Assembly (NCBI RefSeq): GCF_016464305.1
Contig: NZ_JAEIOJ010000001.1
Coordinates: 766,685-830,684 of the forward strand
From: Umezawaea beigongshangensis
GTDB taxonomy: Bacteria; Actinomycetota; Actinomycetes; Mycobacteriales; Pseudonocardiaceae
Reading direction: 5' to 3'
DNA: 64,000 nucleotides
Part shown: positions 51,378 through 60,715 of the stretch, piece by piece
Layout: every line of letters starts with the position of its first letter
Numbering within the stretch: the first letter of the stretch is position 1
Made by a program: the position numbers and the translations under genes
The notes under the pieces: model-generated
Told to the model about the DNA's origin: nothing
Seen by the model: only the letters and a program-made list of their open reading frames with translations
Databases searched by the model: none

Positions 51378-54300
51378 TCACCCCGCTCGGGGGACGTGCA
51401 GCGGTCCCAGTGCCAGGACCGCGCGGAACTCCTTGGCCGGCACGGGCCGGGAGAACAACCAGCCCTGGTAGGCGTCGACACCGACACCGCGCAGGACGTG
51501 GAACTGCGTCGCGGTCTCCACGCCCTCCGCGACGCACTTGCGGCCCATCGCCCGCGCGAGGTCCACCACGGCCCGCGCCACGGCGAAGTCCGACGAGTCG
51601 GTGCCGACACCGGCGACGAACCGGCGGTCGACCTTGATGATCTGCGCCGGGAGGTCCTTGAGCCTGGCCAGCGACGAGTAGCCGGTGCCGAAGTCGTCCA
51701 CGGCGAACCGCACGCCCCGGTCCACCAGCTCCTTCATCGCCTGCCGGGTCCGCGACGGCAGTTCCGCGAACGCCGTCTCCACCAGCTCCAGCACCACGCG
51801 GTCCCACGGGATGCCGGCCTCCGCGACGGCGTCGGCGACGATGTCGCCGAACTCCGGGTCGCCCGGCACCAGGCCGGACAGGTTCACCGCGACCGACACC
51901 GAGCGCCCGTCGGGCGCGGGCCACGTCGCGGCCTCCTTCAGCGCCGTGCGCAGCACCCAGCGGTCCAGGTCCCGCATCAGGTCGCCCTGCTCGGCCACCG
52001 GCAGGAACACGTCCGGCGGCAGCAGCCCGCGGTCCGGGTGCGGCCAGCGCACGAGCGCCTCCGCCGTGAGGACGGCACCGTCCACCCCCACCACGGGCTG
52101 GTAGTGCAGCGTGAGGCCGTCGCCCGCCAGCGCGTCGCGCAGCTGGCCCTCCAGGTGCACCTGGCGGTCGGCCGAGGCGATCAGCGCCGCGCTGGCCAGC
52201 GACACCCGGCCCGCTCCGGCGCGCTTGGCCTCGAACATCGCGGCGTCGGCGAAGCGCAGCAGGTCGGGCCCCGTGGGCCGCGACCCGTTGGGCACGGCCG
52301 CGCCGATCGAGGCGGACACCCGCACGAGCTGACCGTGCACGGGCACGGCGGTGCGCAGCAGACCCGCGACCCGCGTGGCCAGCGCGTTGACGCCGCCGAC
52401 CTCCTCGATGTCGCGGCAGATGATCACGTACTCGTCACCGGACAGCCGCGCCGCCGTGCAGCCGGCGGGCAGACCGCCCTCCAACCGCCGCGCCAGCGCC
52501 ACCAGCAGCTCGTCACCGGCGTCGTGGCCCAGCGAGTCGTTGACCCGCTTGAAGTTGTCGATGTCGCAGAACAGTACGGCGACCCTGCTCGCGTCCGGCC
52601 CGGCGAGCAGCTCGCTCAGCAGCTCCTTGACCAGCGCGCGGTTGGGCAGCCCGGTCAGCTCGTCGTGCGTGGCCTGGTGCCGCAGCGCCTCCGCGGTGCG
52701 CCGCCGCTCGGTGATGTCGGAGAACACGACCAGCCAGAACCGGCGGCCGTCGTCCTGCACGGACAGCGCGATGTGCAGCTCGCAGTACACCCGCTCGCCG
52801 TCGGCGCGGTGCAGGACGCGTTGCGACACCTTGTAGGAGCGCTCGGCCTCGAAGTCCATCCCCGCGACGGACCGCAGCCGCTCCTCGGTGTCGTCCGGGT
52901 GCGTCATCTCCGCCGCCGTCGTGCCGCGCAGCTGCTCCAGCTCCGTGCCGAGCAGGTCGCAGAGCGCGTCGTTGGCGTCGACGAGTCGCTCGCTCTCGTC
53001 GAACAGGCCGATGCCCACCGGCGTGATCGACACCAGGTCGGCGAACCGCTGGCTGGAGCGCTGCATCCGCGTCTCGGCGGTGCGCTGCTCGGTGACGTCC
53101 TGGGCCGTGCCGACCGCGCAGGGCAGGCCGTCGACCCCCTCCATCAGCATCCCGTGGCAGCGGAACACCCGCACCTGGCCGCCCCGGCCCACCATCCGGT
53201 GCTCCAGCTGCACGGGGCCGTTGCCCGCCACGAGCTGCTGCCACAGGTCGTCGACCCACCCGCGGTCCTCGGGGTGCACCAGGTCCAGGTACGTCTCGTA
53301 GCGGGTGGCGCTGCCGAGCGGCACGCCGAACAGGTCGTGCAGCATGTCCGACCACACCGTGGTGCCGGTCTGCAGGTTCCACTCCCAGGTGCCGAGCTTC
53401 GCCGCGCGCTGCGCGTCGGCGAGCCTGCGCCGGTCCTCGCGGAGCTGCCGCTCCAGCGCCCTGGCCTCGGTCACGTCCTGGATGGTGCCGTGCAGCCGCT
53501 GGAGGTTCCCGGAGCCGTCGAGCTCGGCGCGCGCCCTGGAGACGTAGACGTGGTCGCCGGCCTCGTTGCGGATCTCGACCTCGATCGGCCCCTCGTCCCG
53601 CGCGTGCAGCAGCCTGCGCCGCATGTCCTCCAGGAGCGGCCGGTCCTGCGGGTGCACGCCGAAGAGCAGGTTGTCGTCGGGTTCGCAGCCGATCTCGGCG
53701 TACATCTCCAGCAGCACCTCGCTGCGGTGCACCACCCGCGTGGAGAACTCGTAGGCCCAGCTGCCGATGCGGGCTATGCGCTGCGCCTCCAGCAACCGCC
53801 GCCGCTCCACGGCCAGGTCGCGGTCCGCCCGCCACTGGTCGGTGTTGTCCCTGATGTAGCCGGTGATCAGCTCGGCGCGGCCGTCCGGCGCGAGCTTCGC
53901 CTCCGCCACGCCCCGGATCCAGCGCAGCTCGCCGTCCGGCCGGACGATCCGGTACTCGATGTCGATGGGGTCGCCGGACGGCTGGTGCTTCGACCAGTAC
54001 TCGGCGACCACGTCGTAGTCGTCGGGGTGCACGACGTCGAGGACGGCCTGCGCGCCCGGCACGACCGACCCCGGCTCCAGCCCGAGCAGCCGGTAGTGCG
54101 ACTCGGACCAGACCGTGACCCCGGTGTCGGGGTCGAACTCCCACGACCCGATGCCCGCGACGCGCTGGACGGCGCGCAGCCTGCGCTGCTCGTCGCGCAG
54201 CGCGTCGGCGGAGGCGGCGAGGTCGGAGACGTCGACGAGGAGCACGGCGTGCAGGTCGGTGCCCGGCACGGGTTGGCGCACGACCCGCACGGGCAGGTCG

Positions 54301-54554
54301 GCGCCGACCCGTCTGCGCAGCCGCAGGTCGGCCGGGTCGCCGACGAGCAGCTCTCCGAGCGGACGGCCGACCAGGTCGGAGGGCGAGGAGGCACCGGCGA
54401 GCTCGGCGGCCGGGGCGCTGGCCCGCACCACGACCCCCGTGCCGTCGCACACCAGGGAGGGCGGCTCGGACAGCGGAAGACCGTCGAGGGTGACGGGAGG
54501 CCGCGGCACCGGTCGGCGCAGCACACCGGGAGCGCGGTCCACCCGTTCGGTCAC
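51378..54554 (-). CDS. Multi-PAS GGDEF-EAL cyclic-di-GMP protein
   Basis: A 1058-residue cytosolic signalling protein with no transmembrane segment. Four to five PAS/PAC modules occupy about 30-640 (repeated GSWEFDPDTG, GSWAYEF, GTWEWNLQTG openings). A diguanylate cyclase domain follows (about 645-800), its active-site signature reading SGDEY instead of GGDEF. The EAL phosphodiesterase domain (about 815-1045) has an intact EALVRW, DDFGTGYSSL and EGVET. No RxxD inhibitory site is evident before SGDEY. Net activity cannot be told, but the EAL half looks active. The GTG at 54554 has GGAGG upstream. Confidence 0.9.
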   Translation of the reverse strand: MTERVDRAPGVLRRPVPRPPVTLDGLPLSEPPSLVCDGTGVVVRASAPAAELAGASSPSDLVGRPLGELLVGDPADLRLRRRVGADLPVRVVRQPVPGTDLHAVLLVDVSDLAASADALRDEQRRLRAVQRVAGIGSWEFDPDTGVTVWSESHYRLLGLEPGSVVPGAQAVLDVVHPDDYDVVAEYWSKHQPSGDPIDIEYRIVRPDGELRWIRGVAEAKLAPDGRAELITGYIRDNTDQWRADRDLAVERRRLLEAQRIARIGSWAYEFSTRVVHRSEVLLEMYAEIGCEPDDNLLFGVHPQDRPLLEDMRRRLLHARDEGPIEVEIRNEAGDHVYVSRARAELDGSGNLQRLHGTIQDVTEARALERQLREDRRRLADAQRAAKLGTWEWNLQTGTTVWSDMLHDLFGVPLGSATRYETYLDLVHPEDRGWVDDLWQQLVAGNGPVQLEHRMVGRGGQVRVFRCHGMLMEGVDGLPCAVGTAQDVTEQRTAETRMQRSSQRFADLVSITPVGIGLFDESERLVDANDALCDLLGTELEQLRGTTAAEMTHPDDTEERLRSVAGMDFEAERSYKVSQRVLHRADGERVYCELHIALSVQDDGRRFWLVVFSDITERRRTAEALRHQATHDELTGLPNRALVKELLSELLAGPDASRVAVLFCDIDNFKRVNDSLGHDAGDELLVALARRLEGGLPAGCTAARLSGDEYVIICRDIEEVGGVNALATRVAGLLRTAVPVHGQLVRVSASIGAAVPNGSRPTGPDLLRFADAAMFEAKRAGAGRVSLASAALIASADRQVHLEGQLRDALAGDGLTLHYQPVVGVDGAVLTAEALVRWPHPDRGLLPPDVFLPVAEQGDLMRDLDRWVLRTALKEAATWPAPDGRSVSVAVNLSGLVPGDPEFGDIVADAVAEAGIPWDRVVLELVETAFAELPSRTRQAMKELVDRGVRFAVDDFGTGYSSLARLKDLPAQIIKVDRRFVAGVGTDSSDFAVARAVVDLARAMGRKCVAEGVETATQFHVLRGVGVDAYQGWLFSRPVPAKEFRAVLALGPLHVPRAG

Positions 54555-54808
54555 GCCTCCACCCCTCCCGGCAGCAGCGGCGCAGGGGCGACGGGCTCGG
54601 CAGCCCTGGCGGTGCACCCGATTGCGGCAAACACGCGACCTCTTCGCGGGTGTGTCACCCACGGAGAGGGACGGTAGCGCTTCGGAGCGTCATCGCCCAC
54701 CCCTGCACGGCTTAACGAACTACCACGAACGTGAGCACTAATCCATGCACGCCGTGGATGCCGCCGAACTTGTGCACCTGTGGTCGGAGTCTCCCCACCC
54801 CGATGGGG

Positions 54809-56035
54809 TCAGGCTACTCCGTCGGCCCTGGCAGCGGCCGCGACGGCCGCCGCCACCTCCGGCCCCACCCTCGGGTCGAGCGCGCTGGGCACGATCCGGT
54901 CGGCGGCCAGGTCGTCGGAGGCGACCGCGGCGATGGCCCCGGCCGCCGCGAGCTTCATGTTCTCGGTGATCCGCGTGGCGCCCGCGTCGAGCGCGCCGCG
55001 GAAGATGCCGGGGAACGCGAGCACGTTGTTGATCTGGTTGGGGAAGTCGCTGCGGCCCGTGGCCACGACCGCCGCGTGCCTGGCCGCCACCTCCGGGTGC
55101 ACCTCGGGGTCGGGGTTGGACAGGGCGAAGACCACCGATCCGGGCGCCATCGAGGCGATCAGCTCCTCCGGGACCGTGGAGGAGGAGACGCCCACGAACA
55201 CGTCGGCGCCGCGCAGGGCCTCCGCGATGCCCCCGCGCAGCCCGCTGGCGTTGGTGATCGCCGCCAGTTCGGCCTTCACCGGGTTCAGGCCGTCGCGCCC
55301 GGCGTGCACGACGCCGCGCGAGTCGACCAGCGTCACCTCGCCGATCCCGGCCGCGACGAGGATCTTCGCGCAGGCCACGCCCGCCGCACCCGCGCCGGAG
55401 ACGACGACCCGCTGGTCGGCGACGTCCTTGCCGAGCACGGCGTTCGCGCCGCGCAGCGCGGCGAGCACCACGACGGCGGTGCCGTGCTGGTCGTCGTGCA
55501 TGACCGGGCAGTCCAGGGCCTCGATCAGCCGGGCCTCCAGCTCGAAGCAGCGCGGCGCGGAGACGTCCTCCAGGTTCACCGCCCCGAAGGACGGCCGCAG
55601 CCGCACCAGCGTCTCGACGATCTCGTCCACGTCGGTGGTGTCGAGCACCAGCGGGATCGAGTCGAGGCCGCCGAAGGTCTTGAACAGCGCGGCCTTGCCC
55701 TCCATGACCGGAAGCGACGCGCGCGGGCCGATGTCGCCGAGGCCGAGCACCGCGGTGCCGTCGCTGACCACGGCGACCAGCCGGTGCGCCCACGTGTACC
55801 TGGCCGCCAGCGACGCGTCGTCGGCGATGGCCCTGCTCACCCTGGCCACGCCCGGCGTGTAGGCGATGGACAGCGCCCTGGGGTCGGCGAGCGACGCGGT
55901 CGCGCCGATGGCGAGCTTGCCGCCCTCGTGCGCGGAGAAGATCTCCTCGTCGGTGAGCCGGGCGGGTGCGGTGTTGCTCAATGCGGTGTTGCCCGGTGTC
56001 GTACCACTCGGTGTTGTGTCGCTCGGTGTGGTCAC
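54809..56035 (-). CDS. NAD(P)-dependent malic enzyme
   Basis: A 408-residue malate dehydrogenase (oxaloacetate-decarboxylating), linking the TCA cycle to pyruvate. Conserved segments: IAYTPGVARVSRAI near 57, GLGDIGPRASLPVMEGKAALFK near 98, VNLEDVSAPRCFELE, MHDDQHGTAVV and the Rossmann motif VVSGAGAAGVACAKIL. The first ~27 residues are a Ser/Thr/Pro low-complexity tail (DTTPSGTTPGN) encoded by degenerate short repeats. GTG start at 56035; a later start near LTDEEIF is possible. Confidence 0.94.
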   Translation of the reverse strand: MTTPSDTTPSGTTPGNTALSNTAPARLTDEEIFSAHEGGKLAIGATASLADPRALSIAYTPGVARVSRAIADDASLAARYTWAHRLVAVVSDGTAVLGLGDIGPRASLPVMEGKAALFKTFGGLDSIPLVLDTTDVDEIVETLVRLRPSFGAVNLEDVSAPRCFELEARLIEALDCPVMHDDQHGTAVVVLAALRGANAVLGKDVADQRVVVSGAGAAGVACAKILVAAGIGEVTLVDSRGVVHAGRDGLNPVKAELAAITNASGLRGGIAEALRGADVFVGVSSSTVPEELIASMAPGSVVFALSNPDPEVHPEVAARHAAVVATGRSDFPNQINNVLAFPGIFRGALDAGATRITENMKLAAAGAIAAVASDDLAADRIVPSALDPRVGPEVAAAVAAAARADGVA

Positions 56036-56356
56036 GGCGTCCCTCCTGCGGGTGTCGTGCGGTGCGGAAGCGGCCTTTCGGCACACCGCCCCCGACGTGG
56101 TCACGCGGGATCGACGGGGCCTGGAAACGGGAGCGCCGCCCTGCCGGGTTTCGGCTGGAGCGGCGTTCCGGCGCTGCGATGTCCCCGAGTGTGGCACTCC
56201 GTCCCGGACGTGTCTGCGGCGGGGATCACAGTTCTTCCGCAGGTCAGAGGCGGTTTCGCAAGACGTCCGTCCGGTTTGGTCGAACCGGCCGGTCGGTTTT
56301 CCCAGGCAGGCGGACACACGATCGTTCAAGATCGGAGGCCCACTACGCTTCCCGCC
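56036..56356. other. Divergent intergenic region, malic enzyme / rmlC-like gene
   Basis: A 321-bp gap between divergently transcribed genes. No credible ORF is seen. It should hold the malic enzyme promoter; the rmlC-like promoter is at its right end. Confidence 0.5.
56344..56349 (+). promoter_or_regulatory. -10-like box before the rmlC-like gene
   Basis: TACGCT fits TANNNT and ends 7 nt before the ATG at 56357, with no ribosome-binding site between, again suggesting a leaderless transcript. Confidence 0.5.
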
Positions 56357-56959
56357 ATGCAGGCACGCGAGATGAAAGTTCCCGGCGTCTTCGAGTTCGT
56401 CCCGCGCACCTTCCCGGACGACCGGGGGATGTTCGCGGCGCCGTTCCAGGAGGCCGTGTTCGTCGAGGCCGTCGGACATCCGCTCCACGTCGCCCAGACG
56501 AACCACAGCGTGTCCCGCCGGGGCACGATCCGCGGCCTGCACTTCGCCGACGTGCCTCCCGGCCAGGCGAAGTACGTGCACGTGGCGCGCGGCCTGCTCC
56601 TCGACGTGGTCGTGGACCTCCGGGTGGGCTCGCCGACCTTCGGCCGGTGGGACGCCGTGATCGTCGACGCGAAGCTCGGCAACGCGATCTACGTGCCCGA
56701 GGGCGTCGGTCACGCGGCGATGGCCCTGGAGGACGACACGACGATGCACTACCTGTGCTCGAAGGGCTTCAACCCGAAGGCGGAGCACGGCATCACCCCG
56801 ACGGACCCGGCACTGGGCCTGCCGTGGCCGGACGACATCGCGCCGGTGCTGTCGGAGAAGGACGCGACGGCCCCCACCCTGGCCGAGGCGCTGGAGGCGG
56901 GCCTGCTGCCCCGGTACGACGCCTGCACCGCCTGGTACGCGCAACTGCGGGGCGAGTGA
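56357..56959 (+). CDS. dTDP-4-dehydrorhamnose 3,5-epimerase family protein
   Basis: A 200-residue RmlC-fold cupin. The core RGTIRGLHF with His62, the lysine in QAKYVHV (Lys72), DVVVDLRVGSPTFG and YVPEGVGHAAMALED match the family. RmlC enzymes epimerise a 4-keto-6-deoxy dTDP-sugar on the way to dTDP-L-rhamnose or related sugars. No other dTDP-sugar genes are adjacent, so the exact sugar is unknown. ATG start, followed by a small CGGGG-CAG-CCCCG hairpin at 56967-56979. Confidence 0.9.
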   Translation: MQAREMKVPGVFEFVPRTFPDDRGMFAAPFQEAVFVEAVGHPLHVAQTNHSVSRRGTIRGLHFADVPPGQAKYVHVARGLLLDVVVDLRVGSPTFGRWDAVIVDAKLGNAIYVPEGVGHAAMALEDDTTMHYLCSKGFNPKAEHGITPTDPALGLPWPDDIAPVLSEKDATAPTLAEALEAGLLPRYDACTAWYAQLRGE

Positions 56960-57014
56960 CGCTCACCGGGGCAGCCCCGCAGAGCCCGCCACCCGCCCAC
57001 GACGAGGTGGAGCA

Positions 57015-57329
57015 TCAGCGGAGCCGGCGCGGACGCGGCCAGACCCGCCAGCGGACGACGCCGAGCACCTCGGCGGGCCCCAGCTCGCGGGAGTCCGTGG
57101 AACCGAACGGGTTGTCCCCCTCCACGTGCCACCCGTCCCCGTCGGGCCGGACCGCGCGCTTGACCGACAGCTGTCCGGGTCGCGCGGCCCACCGCACCAG
57201 CACCACGTCGCCCCCGCCGACCGGCGCGTCCCAGCGCACCAGCACGACGTCCCCGGACCGCAGCGCGGGCACCATGGACGGTCCGACGACCCTCACCAGC
57301 CGCAGCGCGTCGCCCTCCACCGGTGCCAA
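57015..57329 (-). CDS. sodX: Nickel superoxide dismutase maturation protease (S26 signal peptidase-like)
   Basis: A 104-residue minimal S26 serine protease. The catalytic Ser18 lies in VVGPSMVPALRSGD and Lys57 in VKRAV; EGDNPFGSTDSRELGP is the conserved C-terminal box. No membrane anchor is seen. Divergent pairing with sodN across a 79-bp gap identifies it as the peptidase that removes the SodN propeptide so His1 can bind nickel. Start is the TTG at 57329; the GTG at 57320 is an alternative. Confidence 0.9.
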   Translation of the reverse strand: MAPVEGDALRLVRVVGPSMVPALRSGDVVLVRWDAPVGGGDVVLVRWAARPGQLSVKRAVRPDGDGWHVEGDNPFGSTDSRELGPAEVLGVVRWRVWPRPRRLR

Positions 57330-57408
57330 CGATCACCTCCGACTGCCTGGTACACGGGTCGGGAGTAGGGTTTCACGACGTCGGAGCATCCACTGTCAGG
57401 GAGGCAAG

Positions 57409-57825
57409 ATGCGACTTCTGTCGCGCATCCGAGGACTCCACCGCCCGCTTCTGGAGGCGACCGCGCACTGCGATCTCCCGTGCGGCGTCTACGACCCGGC
57501 TCAGGCCCGGATCGAGGCGGAGTCGGTGAAGGCGATCCAGGAGAAGTACCAGGGCAACGAGGACCCGGAGTTCCGGACCCGCGCCATCCTGATCAAGGAG
57601 CAGCGCAGCGAGCTGGTCAAGCACCACCTGTGGGTGCTGTGGACCGACTACTTCAAGCCCCCGCACTTCGAGAAGTACCCGGAGCTGCACGACCTGTTCA
57701 ACCGGGCCACGAAGGCCGCGGGCGCCAGCGGCGCCAAGGGCTCCATGGACCCGGCCAAGGGCCAGGAGCTCCTCGACCTGATCGCCCAGATCGACAAGAT
57801 CTTCTGGGAGACCAAGTCGGCCTGA
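57409..57825 (+). CDS. sodN: Nickel superoxide dismutase
   Basis: A 138-residue Ni-SOD precursor that dismutates superoxide in the cytosol. The 19-residue propeptide is followed by the nickel hook HCDLPCGVY: His20, Cys21 and Cys25 become His1, Cys2 and Cys6 after cleavage. The rest is the helical bundle that forms the hexamer. ATG 57409 follows GGGAGG. A TAGGGT box at 57366-57371 is a possible -10. A strong terminator follows. Confidence 0.97.
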   Translation: MRLLSRIRGLHRPLLEATAHCDLPCGVYDPAQARIEAESVKAIQEKYQGNEDPEFRTRAILIKEQRSELVKHHLWVLWTDYFKPPHFEKYPELHDLFNRATKAAGASGAKGSMDPAKGQELLDLIAQIDKIFWETKSA

Positions 57826-57837
57826 CGTAGGGCCACC

Positions 57838-57886
57838 AAAACGACGCTGACCGGCGAGAACACCTCTCGTGGGTCAGCGTCGTTTT
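57838..57886 (+). terminator. Intrinsic terminator of sodN
   Basis: AAAACGACGCTGACC (57838-57852) pairs perfectly with 57872-57886, ending in TTTT. A classical Rho-independent terminator 13 bp after the sodN stop. It is the last clearly chromosomal feature before the AT-rich island. Confidence 0.85.
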
Positions 57887-58278
57887 GTGTCTTCTGGTGA
57901 CCTCTCACGGCCCACAGGCGGCCCAGATTGGAGGGCAAGCCTGTGGGCTGGTCGATGCCGGCACGGCGTCGAGCTGTCCACAGGCGCGGCAGCCGAGCGC
58001 CATGACCAGCTCGATCAAGTTGACCACGCTCGCGCTCGTAGCAATCTGACCACCAGCTGAAATATGCACTAAAAATTACCCACATTCAAATAAACAATAC
58101 AGCGGTTAACCAAGGTGGAGGTTGACCTATGTCGAAAATAAAAATTTTCCCGACGCTCGACAAGAAGTGAGCGTCAAAATTTAGACGATATCCGACAAAA
58201 TATCGTGATTTATATAAACAATTTTAACATATTAAGCAAGGGTGAGTCTTCACCCTGCAGAGATGGCGATGAGATATC
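57887..58278. other. Junction between chromosome and AT-rich island
   Basis: A 392-bp region without a recognised gene. It contains a 9-bp inverted repeat (CCCACAGGC 57911-57919 with GCCTGTGGG 57939-57947). Base composition drops sharply at about 58055. Next come a 7-8-7 inverted repeat ACGATAT/ATATCGT (58185-58191, 58200-58206) and a 7-4-7 repeat AGGGTGA/TCACCCT (58239-58256) 22 bp before the methyltransferase start. The last may be an operator or a 5'-UTR hairpin. No tRNA or obvious att site was found. Confidence 0.5.
58129..58170 (+). CDS. Possible 13-codon leader peptide upstream of the methyltransferase
   Basis: ATG at 58129 encodes MSKIKIFPTLDKK and stops at 58168-58170. A good ribosome-binding site (GGTGGAG) lies 8 nt upstream, unusual in this AT-rich stretch. 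It may be a leader ORF or a remnant of a lost gene; nothing else supports it. Confidence 0.25.
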   Translation: MSKIKIFPTLDKK

Positions 58279-59514
58279 ATGTCACTTATGTCTGGCCCTG
58301 AAAACACTTGGACCGTGGTTGACCTGTTCTCCGGAGCAGGTGGAGCCAGTGCCGGTTTCCACGATCATCCACGGTTTTCTGTGGTGGCTGCAGCTGACGC
58401 TCAGATGGGCAAACCCAGCAGCCAACCAGGCGCATTGGGATGCAACGAAACCTACACCCGCAACATCGGAATTCGCCCACTGGAAGTTGACCTAGGATCA
58501 GTCGCAGGACCTGAACTAAAAGATATTCTTCAGCTTCCAGAAAATCCGTCTGTTCTGATTGCATGCCCTCCGTGTACAGGATTTTCTAGAATGCACTCCG
58601 GCAACCACCTCGTAGATGATCCACGTAATAGCCTTGTAAGCCACGTGGCCGATTTTGTAGCAGCCCTATCACCTTCTATTCTTTTTATGGAAAACGCCCG
58701 AGAGCTGATTATGGGACGTTTTTCTAACCACTTCAGCGCCCTCAGAGAGCAGCTTGAAGAACAAGGCTATGAAGTGTACGGCGATATTCACTTCCTCACA
58801 CGCTTTGGGCTCCCCCAGATGCGGGAGCGCGCCCTGGTTCTAGCAGTTAAAAAGCCACTAAAGCTACGAACATTGGGTGACCTATGGCAGGGTTACGGTA
58901 TCGATGAAAAGTCGACCTACGTTAGACGTGCAATTTGGTCGCTACCAACAATTCCTGCAGGCAAAGTACATGAGAGTGACGCTATGCATGTATCGCCAAG
59001 CTTTTCACAACCGACTTCATTGCGTCGTTTGCAGGCTACACCTCACGACGGAGGCTCATGGAGAGACTTGGTTCGATCCCCTGAAGGATCGGCACTCATG
59101 ACACCAGTCATGCGACAGTCTGCTGCTAAGGGAAAGTTCGGCAGTTTTCCAGATGTATACGGTCGAATGTGGTGGGATCGCCCCGCTCCAACTATTAAAC
59201 GCGAATGCAGTCACGTCGGAAATGGGCGGTATTCCCACCCGGAACAAGATCGACTCTGTACCGTTCGAGAAATGGGGCTACTCCAAGGCTTTCCTTCCTC
59301 CTATCAGTTTCTTGGCACGTTGAGTAACAAGTACCGCCATATTGGCGATGCAGTACCACCGTTGATTTCTCGCCAGATCGCGAGTGTCTGTGAATGGATT
59401 CTTACGGGCACCCGCCCCGACCTTGCAGAGGCAGTACTCCCGGAAACCAGCTTGAGCCCAAGCGATATTGTTCGCTCAGATTTCCCAGTGCTGAATCCCG
59501 ACACGTTGTTCTAA
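58279..59514 (+). CDS. DNA (cytosine-5) methyltransferase
   Basis: A 411-residue C5-methyltransferase. Motif I DLFSGAGG at 15-22, motif IV with catalytic Cys99 in ACPPCTGFS, motif VI ENAREL at 138, motif VIII QMRERAL at 180. The target-recognition region is about 200-330, and motif X HIGDAVPP near 365. Paired with the PD-ExK gene 60 bp downstream it is the protective half of a probable type II restriction-modification system. Sequence is far AT-richer, with many A/T-ending codons, than the chromosome on the left. Target sequence cannot be predicted. Confidence 0.92.
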   Translation: MSLMSGPENTWTVVDLFSGAGGASAGFHDHPRFSVVAAADAQMGKPSSQPGALGCNETYTRNIGIRPLEVDLGSVAGPELKDILQLPENPSVLIACPPCTGFSRMHSGNHLVDDPRNSLVSHVADFVAALSPSILFMENARELIMGRFSNHFSALREQLEEQGYEVYGDIHFLTRFGLPQMRERALVLAVKKPLKLRTLGDLWQGYGIDEKSTYVRRAIWSLPTIPAGKVHESDAMHVSPSFSQPTSLRRLQATPHDGGSWRDLVRSPEGSALMTPVMRQSAAKGKFGSFPDVYGRMWWDRPAPTIKRECSHVGNGRYSHPEQDRLCTVREMGLLQGFPSSYQFLGTLSNKYRHIGDAVPPLISRQIASVCEWILTGTRPDLAEAVLPETSLSPSDIVRSDFPVLNPDTLF

Positions 59515-59574
59515 GTAATGGTTACAGACTGAGCAGCTTTCCACTACGGAGTGTAGCCATGGCAAGCTGGCTCG

Positions 59575-60594
59575 ATGCATCTAGATCTAGGTACACCCAA
59601 TTGGCCTAATCTGACGAACGAAAGCGCAGAGGCAGATTGGCTCGCTGACCGCGATCGAAAAGCGAGCTATGTTTTACAACTTTCAACCAAAGTGCTTCAC
59701 ACAGCGCAGACTTTGCACGAATCTAACGCGCTTTTTTCCCCAAACGGAAAAATTCTTTCAACGCATCCATTTTCAATCGATTGGTACATCAGTCTAGCTG
59801 GTATTTCACTCAAGACGCTCAGTAACCTTAAGGAAGGGCCAGAAAACTACGGATTGACAAGAAGAATTCGAGGCATTCGAGACAAACTGGTCGACGCAAA
59901 GCCAGTATCTGATGCGAATCTTCAAGGCGCAGTCCACTGGCTTACCGATCAAATTAACTCTGTTTGGCCTTCCGAAGATCGGCAACAAAGCAAAGCAATT
60001 GTCATGGTTAGCGCCATCCTGGGCGGGCGCGCAATTGGACACGGACAAAATGTTGGAGGAAATGAAGCGGTTGATGTACTCAAGGCGGCAATTATTGACT
60101 TTGGTCAACGTCATTCAATCCTCGTTGAGAGCTTAAGCAATGGACAATGGGAGCGGCATTCCGCGGAAAACCCCGCTCTACTCTCACAGTCAATTAGCTT
60201 GAAGAATAATCTCGTATGTGAATTTTTCATCGGCGGAGATACTCCTGATGTAAAATTTACAAATAGGCACACAGGTCGCGTTTTGGCCGTTGGTGAAGTC
60301 AAAGGCAGGAAGGACAAGTCAAACATCTGGGAAAGTTGGATGCCGCAAGTTGCGGATCACATGAATACTTGGTCCACTGAATACCAGCAGAGTGCACGCC
60401 TTTTTTTTGGCACTCTGATTACCCCTCAAATGATCAATGGCGAATCGGCGCGCGGATCCGGACGTAGAGGGTTTCAATATCTCCATGAAGATGGCCAGCT
60501 AAATGGAGTATACAATCTAACGAAGATTACAGGAGGAGACGGCGATTCAATAGCGAATTTCGACGCGCTTATTACCCGACTTATAAGCCAGTAA
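59575..60594 (+). CDS. Putative type II restriction endonuclease (PD-(D/E)xK)
   Basis: A 339-residue protein without a family I can name. It carries a textbook nuclease core: Pro224-Asp225 in TPDVKF and Glu241-Val-Lys243 in VGEVKGRKD, 15 residues between D and E. Location immediately downstream of a C5-methyltransferase, same strand and same AT-rich composition, makes it the likely restriction partner. The ATG at 59575 has no strong ribosome-binding site; the 60-bp gap has a competing ATG at 59559 in another frame. Function is inferred from motif and context. Confidence 0.72.
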   Translation: MHLDLGTPNWPNLTNESAEADWLADRDRKASYVLQLSTKVLHTAQTLHESNALFSPNGKILSTHPFSIDWYISLAGISLKTLSNLKEGPENYGLTRRIRGIRDKLVDAKPVSDANLQGAVHWLTDQINSVWPSEDRQQSKAIVMVSAILGGRAIGHGQNVGGNEAVDVLKAAIIDFGQRHSILVESLSNGQWERHSAENPALLSQSISLKNNLVCEFFIGGDTPDVKFTNRHTGRVLAVGEVKGRKDKSNIWESWMPQVADHMNTWSTEYQQSARLFFGTLITPQMINGESARGSGRRGFQYLHEDGQLNGVYNLTKITGGDGDSIANFDALITRLISQ

Positions 60595-60703
60595 TAATCC
60601 ATACATAGCTAGAGCTGCCGCAAAATACAGCTACAGCAACGTGGACTGCAGTTTTAATTAACACTGCATCGGCAATAGATTCATAAAATGGTAACGATTT
60701 AGA

Positions 60704-60709
60704 TATGAT
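60704..60709 (+). promoter_or_regulatory. -10 box upstream of the nested inverted repeat
   Basis: TATGAT with a weak -35 (TTCATA, 60680-60685) 18 bp upstream. It would start a transcript near 60716 running into the 131-nt inverted-repeat structure and ending at the hairpin at 60925-60945. Confidence 0.35.
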
Positions 60710-60715
60710 CATTAG

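Noticed and set aside
57648-58085. 145-codon minus-strand frame spanning the sodN end and junction
   Set aside because: It crosses the sodN coding region and its terminator antisense and has no recognisable domain.
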